A DNA stretch of 7,107 bases from Limnohabitans sp. (GTDB taxonomy: Bacteria; Pseudomonadota; Gammaproteobacteria; Burkholderiales; Burkholderiaceae_C). Every line of letters begins with the position of its first letter. Position 1 is the first letter of the stretch. Shown piece by piece: positions 1-6,171 of the stretch. The stretch lies in contig JALQUL010000366.1 of NCBI GenBank assembly GCA_023260735.1, forward strand, positions 1 through 7,107, read 5' to 3'. The notes beneath the pieces were generated by a model. The model was not told where the DNA came from. It did not search any database and saw only the letters and a list, made by a program, of their open reading frames with translations. Position numbers and translations under genes: made by a program.

Positions 1-2532
1 GCAGATGATGTAATTGGTACCTTGGCTCAAGAAGCCGCAAGGCAAGGCATAGAAGTCATTATTAGCAGTGGTGACAAAGATTTATCGCAGTTGGTAGATG
101 CTCACATCACCATTATTGACACCATGAATGGAAAGCGTCGCGACATTGATGGGGTTACCCAAGAGTTTGGTGTGCCACCGCATTTAATGCTCGACTATCA
201 GACCTTGGTGGGTGATGCGGTTGATAACGTACCAGGAGTGCCTAAAGTAGGTCCTAAAACAGCGGTTAAATGGCTAACTGAATACGGCAGCCTAGATGCA
301 GTAGTCGCTAATAATGCCAATATCAAAGGCGTGGTCGGCGAGAACCTACGCAATAGCCTTGAGTGGTTACCACAAGCTAAGCGCTTACTTCAAATTAAAA
401 CTGACTGTATCCTAGATCAAGAAATTAAAGGTTATCCTAGTTTAGAAGCTATCACTTTTAAGGAGCCAGAAAATAGCAAGCTTATTACTTTTTACCAACG
501 TTTTGGTTTTAAAGGCTTGTTAAAAAATCTGCAAACGCAAGCCCAAAAAAATAGCCCTGCTACTGCCGATGCTGCTCCAGATTTATTCACTCAAGGGGTG
601 GGCACTTCTGAGTTTGCGCAAAATTCAGGAGCTGATACATCAATTAGTACTATTAATGCTGCCAGCAGCACAGCATTGCACAGTGGTGTTGGTCAACAAG
701 ACGATTTATTTGCTAGCACTAGCACTTTAGCCAATCACCATAATTATCAAACAGTGCAAACTGCAGAACAATTGGCTTTGTTATTAGAGCAAATGCAAAA
801 AGCGCCACTTATTGCCATAGATACCGAAACTACCTCTTTAGTGCCTCTTAGCGCTCGTATAGTCGGCATTAGTGTGTGTATGCAAGTAGGCGAGGCTTTT
901 TATATTCCGTTGGCGCATGTCAGTACAGAAACTCAATTGCCGTTGCAAGAAGTGCTTCTTCAAATGCAGCCCTTGCTGGAAAACCCAGAAATTAAAAAAC
1001 TTGGCCAAAACATTAAGTACGATCAACATGTTTTTGCTAATCATGGAATTGATGTTCAAGGATATTTGCACGACACGATGCTACAAAGTTATGTGCTCGA
1101 AGTACACAAACCCCATAGCTTAGAAAGTTTGGCTTTAAGGCATTGTGGCCTTAAAGGTTTAAGCTACGAGGACCTTTGCGGAAAAGGGGTTCATCAAATT
1201 GGTTTTGATCAAGTTGAAATTGAAAAAGCAAGTCATTACTCTTGTGAAGATGCTGACTTTACTTTGCAAGTGCATTTTACTTTGTGGCCTCATCTAGAAA
1301 AAAATCCTGTACTGTTATTGGTTTACCAGCTTGAAATAGCCAGTAGCCAAGCACTATTTAAAATCGAACGGAATGGTGTGTTAATTGATGGGCCCTTGTT
1401 AGCACAGCAAAGTGGTGAACTTGGTAAGCGTATTCATGAGTTAGAACTACAAGCCTATGAAATTGCGGGGCAAACATTTAACCTTGCTAGCCCTAAACAA
1501 ATTGGCGAAATATTTTTTGAAAAACTTGGTTTACCCGTAGTTAAAAAAACCGCCACCGGAGCGCCTAGTACCGATGAAGAAGTATTAGAAAAATTAGCCG
1601 AAGATTTCCCTTTGCCGGCCAAGATTTTAGAATACCGTTCGTTGGCAAAGTTAAAAGGTACTTACACCGATAAACTGGCTCAATTGGCTGATCCCCACAC
1701 CAAGCGAGTGCATACCAACTATGCACAATCGGTGGCTGTTACGGGGCGTCTTTCTAGCTTAGATCCTAATTTGCAAAATATTCCAATTCGTACTCCAGAG
1801 GGAAGAAGAGTGCGTGAGGCATTTGTAGCTGCACCCGGCTGTGTGATTGCCAGTGCGGATTACAGTCAAATTGAACTTCGGATCATGGCTCATTTAAGTG
1901 ATGATGAAGCTTTGCTCAATGCCTTTAAAGAAGGATTGGATGTGCATCGAGCCACTGCCGCAGAGGTGTTTGGCGTGGCAGTCAATGATGTGAGTAGTGA
2001 GCAAAGAAGATTTGCTAAAGTGATTAATTTTGGCTTAATTTACGGTATGAGCGCTTATGGTTTAGCACGCAATTTAAATATTGATAACACCAGTGCTAAA
2101 AATTATATTCAACGTTATTTTGAGCGTTACCCGGGTGTGAAGCATTACATGGATTCCACACGTGCTTTAGCTAAGCAACAAGGGTATGTTGAAACTGTAA
2201 TGGGGAGGCGTTTATATTTACCCGAAATTAATTCCCCCAATGGTCCACGTCGTGCTGGCGCAGAACGAGCTGCAATCAATGCACCTATGCAAGGCACAGC
2301 TGCTGATTTAATTAAGCTCAGTATGGTGGCGGTACAAAAAAGACTAGAGGCAGAAAACAAAAACACCAAAATGATTATGCAAGTGCATGATGAATTGGTG
2401 TTTGAAGTGCCAGAGGCAGAATTAGAATGGGTCAAGCAACATATACCCGCCATTATGGCGGGAGTAGCAGAGTTAAAAGTACCTCTGCTTGCCGAATTAG
2501 GTCAAGGGCCTAATTGGGAGCAAGCCCATTGA
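1..2532 (+). CDS. polA: DNA polymerase I, 5'-truncated by the window edge
   Basis: Repair and Okazaki-fragment polymerase: 5' nuclease removes RNA primers, polymerase fills gaps, 3'-5' exonuclease proofreads. The frame is open from base 1 (begins ADDVIGT), so the TTG at 22 is not the start; by alignment from memory with E. coli PolA about 113 N-terminal residues lie upstream, giving a full length near 956 aa against 928. Numbering from base 1: 5'-nuclease acidic residues D2, D3, D25, D27, D72, D75 match E. coli D115, D116, D138, D140, D185, D188; the helix-hairpin-helix stretch is at 71-88. Proofreading residues are all kept: D274 and E276 (DTET), D341 (NIKYD), Y413 and D417 (YSCED), so the exonuclease should be active. 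Polymerase motif A has D620 (DYSQIELR), motif B has R669, K673, F677, Y681, motif C has D797 (VHDE). Residues about 180-250 are a low-complexity linker. It ends in NWEQAH, like the E. coli protein. Identity is certain. Confidence 0.98.
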   Translation, partial: ADDVIGTLAQEAARQGIEVIISSGDKDLSQLVDAHITIIDTMNGKRRDIDGVTQEFGVPPHLMLDYQTLVGDAVDNVPGVPKVGPKTAVKWLTEYGSLDAVVANNANIKGVVGENLRNSLEWLPQAKRLLQIKTDCILDQEIKGYPSLEAITFKEPENSKLITFYQRFGFKGLLKNLQTQAQKNSPATADAAPDLFTQGVGTSEFAQNSGADTSISTINAASSTALHSGVGQQDDLFASTSTLANHHNYQTVQTAEQLALLLEQMQKAPLIAIDTETTSLVPLSARIVGISVCMQVGEAFYIPLAHVSTETQLPLQEVLLQMQPLLENPEIKKLGQNIKYDQHVFANHGIDVQGYLHDTMLQSYVLEVHKPHSLESLALRHCGLKGLSYEDLCGKGVHQIGFDQVEIEKASHYSCEDADFTLQVHFTLWPHLEKNPVLLLVYQLEIASSQALFKIERNGVLIDGPLLAQQSGELGKRIHELELQAYEIAGQTFNLASPKQIGEIFFEKLGLPVVKKTATGAPSTDEEVLEKLAEDFPLPAKILEYRSLAKLKGTYTDKLAQLADPHTKRVHTNYAQSVAVTGRLSSLDPNLQNIPIRTPEGRRVREAFVAAPGCVIASADYSQIELRIMAHLSDDEALLNAFKEGLDVHRATAAEVFGVAVNDVSSEQRRFAKVINFGLIYGMSAYGLARNLNIDNTSAKNYIQRYFERYPGVKHYMDSTRALAKQQGYVETVMGRRLYLPEINSPNGPRRAGAERAAINAPMQGTAADLIKLSMVAVQKRLEAENKNTKMIMQVHDELVFEVPEAELEWVKQHIPAIMAGVAELKVPLLAELGQGPNWEQAH
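2446..2462. terminator. GC-rich palindrome at convergent gene ends, possible weak terminator
   Basis: A perfect 17-nt inverted repeat, CCCGCCAT-T-ATGGCGGG, folds as a 6-bp all-GC stem with a 5-nt ATTAT loop. It lies inside the last 90 bases of polA and about 75 bases beyond the stop codon of the minus-strand operon. It could stop or pause minus-strand transcripts, because the 3-nt gap leaves no room for a terminator between the genes. Against it, neither strand has a proper T-run after the stem (the minus strand continues TATATGTT). The encoded residues (PAIMAG) do not look like a conserved PolA motif. Function is inferred only. Confidence 0.3.
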
Positions 2533-2535
2533 GGT

Positions 2536-3678
2536 TTAAATTTTGTTAAGTCTGTTCAAGGCTTCATCTAAAGTGCTGTCTTGTTTGGCAAAACAAAAAC
2601 GCACAATGCCTTGCTCAAATCCATTGCCGTAAAAAGCCGATAAAGGAATGGCGGCCACACCGATTTCAGTGGTCAGCCATCGACAAAACTCAACCTCAGG
2701 TAATTGACTTACCGCAGAAATATCTACACACTGAAAATAAGTACCCGCAGTGTGCAAAGGTTTTAAGCGAGTTTTTTGTAAACCCGCTAAAAACCGATCT
2801 CGTTTAGCTTGGTAAAAGGCCGGCAAATTCAAATAAGGTGCTGCGTTTTGCATATAGGAAGCTATTGCATATTGCATTGGGGTATTAACCGTAAACACAT
2901 TGAACTGATGCACTTTTCTGAACTCTGCACTTAGTAAAGCAGGCGCAGCAACAAAGCCAATTTTCCAGCCCGTTACATGATAAGTTTTACCAAAAGAAGA
3001 AATTAAAAATGACCGGTCAGCCAAGTTTTTAAAACGGGCCACACTTTGATGATGGTTGCCATCAAACACCATGTGTTCATATACCTCATCACTTAACACT
3101 AAAATATCAGTATTGGCTAACAAGTCATCCAGTTGTTTCATGTCTTGGTCAGACCAAACCGTTGCACTGGGGTTGTGCGGCGTATTAATGATGATGAGTC
3201 GGGTTTTGTTTGAAATGGCGGCCGCAATTTTTTCGAAATTAGGTTTGAATGTACCAGGGTCGAGGGGGACGCGAACCACTGTGGCACCGGCTAATTCAAT
3301 GTTGGGAGCATAGCTGTCATAACAAGGTTCTAATACAATGACCTCATCCCCCGCTTTTACTACCGACAAAATGGCAGTTAATATGCCTTGAGTAGCGCCT
3401 GCCGTAATGGTGATTTCGCTGTTGCTGTCATAGAGGCGCCCATAAAGTGCTAGCAACTTATTGGATACTGCTTGGCGCAAAGGGGCAATACCTGTCATGG
3501 GTGGATATTGATTATGCCCAGCTTGCATTGCTTTTGTGACTTCGTCTAATAGTAAGGGGTCACAATGAAAATCTGGAAAACCTTGGCCTAAATTAACCGC
3601 TTGGTGTTCATTGGCCAAGGCCGACATAACGGTAAAAATAGTAGTGCCAATCTTGGGAAATTTAGTTTGAATATTCAT
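2536..3678 (-). CDS. PLP-dependent methionine aminotransferase, YbdL/MtnE type
   Basis: Cytoplasmic fold-type I aminotransferase of 380 aa; E. coli YbdL is 386. It resembles YbdL closely along its whole length: GTTIFT.MSALA at the N-terminus, LGQGFPDF at 30-37, NQYPPMTG at 56-63, TAGAT at 92-96, NTPHNPSATVW at 165-175, SDEVYEH at 196-202, SSFGKTYHVTGWK at 227-239, VEFCRWLT and VAAIPLSAFY near the end. Predicted key residues are K231 (Schiff base with PLP), N169, D197 and Y200 (cofactor contacts) and R360 (substrate carboxylate). YbdL prefers methionine, and related MtnE enzymes aminate 4-methylthio-2-oxobutyrate in the last step of methionine salvage, so a role in methionine/ketomethiobutyrate exchange is likely. 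A kynurenine or glutamine aminotransferase role is the main alternative, as these share the fold and the NTPHNP motif. It is the last gene of the minus-strand operon, 11 nt after cysB, which fits a sulfur-related job. The ATG start is supported by a ribosome site 9 nt upstream. Confidence 0.93.
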   Translation of the reverse strand: MNIQTKFPKIGTTIFTVMSALANEHQAVNLGQGFPDFHCDPLLLDEVTKAMQAGHNQYPPMTGIAPLRQAVSNKLLALYGRLYDSNSEITITAGATQGILTAILSVVKAGDEVIVLEPCYDSYAPNIELAGATVVRVPLDPGTFKPNFEKIAAAISNKTRLIIINTPHNPSATVWSDQDMKQLDDLLANTDILVLSDEVYEHMVFDGNHHQSVARFKNLADRSFLISSFGKTYHVTGWKIGFVAAPALLSAEFRKVHQFNVFTVNTPMQYAIASYMQNAAPYLNLPAFYQAKRDRFLAGLQKTRLKPLHTAGTYFQCVDISAVSQLPEVEFCRWLTTEIGVAAIPLSAFYGNGFEQGIVRFCFAKQDSTLDEALNRLNKI

Positions 3679-3687
3679 GGATAAATG

Positions 3688-3692
3688 CCTTA
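3688..3692 (-). promoter_or_regulatory. Ribosome binding site of the aminotransferase, overlapping the cysB stop
   Basis: On the minus strand the sequence TAAGG contains both the TAA stop of cysB (3690-3692) and the AAGG Shine-Dalgarno core. It is separated by 9 nt from the aminotransferase ATG at 3676-3678. Ribosomes ending cysB therefore finish directly on the next initiation site, which suggests translational coupling. Confidence 0.7.
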
Positions 3693-4643
3693 AAGTTCAA
3701 ATTCATCTTTGTCGCCATGCATCGCTAGGGTAATTAATTCTTTGCTTAATCGAGGACTAATAAGTTCGGCAAACTTATATACAAAATTGGGCAAGTAAGC
3801 GCCACGTTTAAATGCGATACGAGTAACGTTTTGGCCAAAAATATGACCTAATGGAATCACGGTTAAACCTTCACTACCACCGCCAGGAAAAACTTCTTGT
3901 ACTGCCATTTCAGCCACAATACCAATACCTAAACCAGTTTTTACATAGGTTTTAATCACATCAGAATCAATTGCCTCGAGAGCTATTCTGGGATTGAGTT
4001 TTTTACTAGCAAAGGCCTGGTCAATACGACTTCGACCAGTGTAAGAAGGGTGATAAGTTATTAAAGGCTCAAGCGCTAAGTTCTCAATACTAATATTTGT
4101 TTTTTGCGCCAAATGGTGATGGCTTGGCAAGACTAATACATGTTGCCATTGATAACAAGGTAGAGTGACTAGCTCGGGGTAACTAGAGAGCGATTCGGTG
4201 GCAATTCCAATGTCGGCGCTGTCATCGAGCAGCATTTTAGCTACTTCGTGTGGCGAGCCCTGATGCAGGGTAATATTGACTCCTGCAAAATTCTCGCGCA
4301 ACTTAGTAATCGGGTTGGGCAACACATAACGCGCTTGAGTGTGAGTCGTGGCAATTGACAAGCGTCCAGTGCCTTCAGTGCTGTACTGCTGGCCTATTTT
4401 TTTTAAATTAGCCGTTTCTCGCATAATCATTTCTATGCTTTTAATGACTAAATAGCCGGGCTCAGTGATGCGACGTATTCGTTTACCATGACGAGCAAAA
4501 ATTTGAATACCTAATTCTTCTTCGAGCTCAATGATGGCTTTAGAAATACCAGGCTGCGAGGTGTGCAAGGCCTTGGCAGCCTCAGTGAGGTTAAGTTGTT
4601 GCTTTACCGTTTCTAAAACAAAGCGAAATTGGTGCAAATTCAT
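3690..4643 (-). CDS. cysB: CysB-type LysR-family transcriptional regulator of sulfur assimilation
   Basis: A 317-aa LysR-family regulator; E. coli CysB is 324. The N-terminal winged helix-turn-helix covers about residues 1-60, with recognition region TEAAKALHTSQPGISK at 20-35, followed by a linker helix to about 90 and a periplasmic-binding-protein-like effector domain. CysB-specific features are plain: TTHTQARY.LPN at 99-110, HQGSP at 127-131, IATE at 147-150, LPCYQW at 161-166, YTGRS at 201-205 and DSDVIKTYV. T100, T102, Q103, T149, W166 and T202 coincide in number with the sulfate-pocket residues I recall for enterobacterial CysB, so sulfate or an N-acetylserine-like ligand is likely. The family activates cys genes for sulfate reduction under sulfur limitation. 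ATG follows the cbiX stop by one base (TAA C ATG) with no clear Shine-Dalgarno, so translation is probably coupled. No own promoter was recognised. The paralogues Cbl or SsuR (sulfonate regulators) cannot be fully excluded. Confidence 0.92.
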   Translation of the reverse strand: MNLHQFRFVLETVKQQLNLTEAAKALHTSQPGISKAIIELEEELGIQIFARHGKRIRRITEPGYLVIKSIEMIMRETANLKKIGQQYSTEGTGRLSIATTHTQARYVLPNPITKLRENFAGVNITLHQGSPHEVAKMLLDDSADIGIATESLSSYPELVTLPCYQWQHVLVLPSHHHLAQKTNISIENLALEPLITYHPSYTGRSRIDQAFASKKLNPRIALEAIDSDVIKTYVKTGLGIGIVAEMAVQEVFPGGGSEGLTVIPLGHIFGQNVTRIAFKRGAYLPNFVYKFAELISPRLSKELITLAMHGDKDEFEL

Positions 4644-4644
4644 G

Positions 4645-5031
4645 TTAGCTATGAATAGGTGTATGGGATCGACTGATTAATTGAGCCACCCACATTGAAA
4701 ACTCGGGATGTTCACCTACGGCAGGTAATAAATCAATTGTGATCTGAGGGTGCTGTTTTTTGAGCTCATCTACTAGTAAGGGTAGGTCTTCGCGGACATG
4801 CTTACCTACTCCCAAAAATAGGGGTGTAATTCGAAGATGGGTAACCCCTAAGCTTGCTAAATTTTGAGTCGCTAATTCTAGACTGAGGGGGTTCATTTCT
4901 AAAAAAGCTAAACTCACATGCCAATCGGGATTGAGTTTTTGGAGATCTTCTGCCACTTGCTGCATAGGCACATACCATAAAGGGTCGCGTGAGCCGTGGC
5001 CAAAAACAATGGCACCATATGTGTTATTCAT
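4645..5031 (-). CDS. Short CbiX/SirB-like sirohydrochlorin chelatase
   Basis: Single-domain class II chelatase of 128 aa, like the short archaeal CbiX and half the length of two-domain CbiX or SirB. Inserts a divalent metal into sirohydrochlorin: iron would give siroheme, the cofactor of sulfite reductase; cobalt leads to cobalamin. Counting from the ATG at 5029-5031, the FGHGSRDP motif gives catalytic H12, LEMNP gives E45, and LGVGKHVREDLP gives H78, the two histidines and the acidic residue expected for metal binding. There is no signal peptide. I chose this ATG rather than the in-frame TTG at 5035-5037, because the AAAAGGA ribosome site abuts the TTG but stands 6 nt from the ATG. It lies 18 nt after lptG and 1 nt before cysB. 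With no cobalamin genes in view and a CysB regulator next door, a siroheme role is the better guess; metal choice cannot be read from the sequence. Confidence 0.88.
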   Translation of the reverse strand: MNNTYGAIVFGHGSRDPLWYVPMQQVAEDLQKLNPDWHVSLAFLEMNPLSLELATQNLASLGVTHLRITPLFLGVGKHVREDLPLLVDELKKQHPQITIDLLPAVGEHPEFSMWVAQLISRSHTPIHS

Positions 5032-5037
5032 GACCAA

Positions 5038-5044
5038 TCCTTTT
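5038..5044 (-). promoter_or_regulatory. Ribosome binding site that decides the cbiX start
   Basis: The minus-strand sequence AAAAGGA lies in the 18-nt gap between lptG and the chelatase gene. It is 6 nt from the ATG at 5029-5031 and 0 nt from the upstream in-frame TTG, so it supports initiation at the ATG. The gap is too short for an independent promoter. Confidence 0.75.
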
Positions 5045-5049
5045 GATAT

Positions 5050-6171
5050 TTATCTTCTAAGTGCTTGCCAACTAAATGCGGCTAAAGCCACAATACTGTA
5101 GAACAAACTAGGCATAGCAGCCGTTAATAAAGGCGACCATTGATTTACATTACCAAAATAACTGACTAGAGTATTGAGTACAAAAAAACTAATCCCAACT
5201 AAAATACCTATAAAAACATAGGTGCTAATTGATTTGGTTCTAAAATGTATATAAGCAAAAGGCAAGGCCAAAATTAACATCACTACACAGCCAATAGGAT
5301 AAAAAATCTTGCGCCAAAACTCTATCTCGTAGAGTTGTGCGGACTGAGCATTTTTGTCTAAATGTCGCATATATTGGTATAAATCAATAGTGCTCATTTT
5401 TTCAGGCTTTAATAAGGCAACACCTACCATACTACTGGTAATACTCGTTTTGAATTCAAGCTTTCTAAATGTTTGGTGAGTCACTTGAGGCGGCGTATTT
5501 AAATCATTTTTTTGAGTTTCAAATGTTTTAACTTGCGCTCCTTTTAAGAGCCAAAAATTTTCTTTAAAACTGGCAGAGTTGGCGAAAGTAATTGACTTAA
5601 TAGTCCCATCAGTGTGGAACTCATAAATTTGTACGCCTGCTAAATCATTATTGGCTCGTATAGCGGCAACATTAATTGCAAAGTTTTGAGTCTCGTTTTT
5701 CTCTTTTAACCATGCACCGTTTTGTGCAACAGATATTTTGCCTAGATACTTAGCTTTTAAGAGTTGGCCTGTTCTACTCGTCACCGGTGTAATATAGTCA
5801 CCTAAAACAAAGGTGATCATCATAAAAATCGCACCTAAACCTAAAATGAGTTGAAGTGACTGACCAGGACTTAAGCCAACGGTTCTTAAAATAGTAAATT
5901 CAGAACTATTTGCCAACCTTGCCATTACCCAGGTGGCTCCAATGAGCACCACAATGGGTAAGAGTTCGTATAAATGACCTGGTATTAACAAGAGAACATA
6001 GGCGATGGCTTGCCATAATCCATAGGTACCTGTTCCAAACGGGCTTGATTTGCCAATTTTTGAAAGTTCATCGACGAAGTCAAAGAACAAAAATAAAACA
6101 ATAAAACCAAGCGCAATAAGGCCAACCGTTTTAGCAATTTCTTTATAAATTAGATTGCGAATGATTTTCAT
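5050..6171 (-). CDS. lptG: LPS export ABC transporter permease LptG
   Basis: Inner-membrane permease of 373 aa, usual size for the family, which with LptF and the LptB2 ATPase extracts lipopolysaccharide from the inner membrane and feeds LptC-LptA. The YjgP/YjgQ architecture is visible: hydrophobic segments at about 13-33, 60-84 and 103-124, a periplasmic beta-jellyroll at about 125-285, then segments at about 286-305, 316-337 and 344-366. The cytoplasmic stretch NSSEFTILRTVGLSP at 88-102 matches the coupling helix that contacts LptB. I call it LptG rather than LptF from the ELLPI.VLIGATW.MARLANSSE region, the FWRKIFYPIGCVVMLILALPF segment and its second place in the pair. ATG overlaps the lptF TGA as ATGA (6168-6171), so translation is coupled. 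Likely essential in organisms that need LPS. Confidence 0.95.
   Translation of the reverse strand: MKIIRNLIYKEIAKTVGLIALGFIVLFLFFDFVDELSKIGKSSPFGTGTYGLWQAIAYVLLLIPGHLYELLPIVVLIGATWVMARLANSSEFTILRTVGLSPGQSLQLILGLGAIFMMITFVLGDYITPVTSRTGQLLKAKYLGKISVAQNGAWLKEKNETQNFAINVAAIRANNDLAGVQIYEFHTDGTIKSITFANSASFKENFWLLKGAQVKTFETQKNDLNTPPQVTHQTFRKLEFKTSITSSMVGVALLKPEKMSTIDLYQYMRHLDKNAQSAQLYEIEFWRKIFYPIGCVVMLILALPFAYIHFRTKSISTYVFIGILVGISFFVLNTLVSYFGNVNQWSPLLTAAMPSLFYSIVALAAFSWQALRR

Noticed and set aside
838..1123. Overlapping open frames on both strands inside polA (838-1071 minus, 917-1123 plus), and similar ones at 2145-2453, 3056-3313, 6430-6771 and 6731-6928
   Set aside because: All lie inside well-recognised genes, have no recognisable domains or supporting ribosome sites, and their translations look like antisense or shifted-frame shadows.
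2581..2596. TTGTTT-GGCA-AAACAA inverted repeat shortly after polA, considered as its terminator
   Set aside because: The stem is almost all A-T, and no U-tract follows on the plus strand. Too weak to call.
3218..3236. GC-rich GCGGCCGC followed by a T-run on the plus strand, looking at first like a terminator for polA read-through
   Set aside because: The octamer is a loopless palindrome and no real stem-loop precedes the T-run. It encodes conserved-length aminotransferase sequence on the other strand.
3581..3620. Inverted repeat CCTTGGCC / GGCCAAGG with a 24-nt spacer near the 5' end of the aminotransferase gene
   Set aside because: It is 8 bp with a long loop, lies wholly in conserved coding sequence (the LGQGFPDF region is one arm), and starts about 60 nt after the start codon, away from the ribosome site. 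Chance is enough to explain it.
4645..4760. Possible sigma-70 promoter for cysB inside the cbiX 3' end (a TTGATT-like -35 on the minus strand)
   Set aside because: With 17-nt spacing the -10 position reads GAACAT, a poor match, and no other convincing pair was found by eye.
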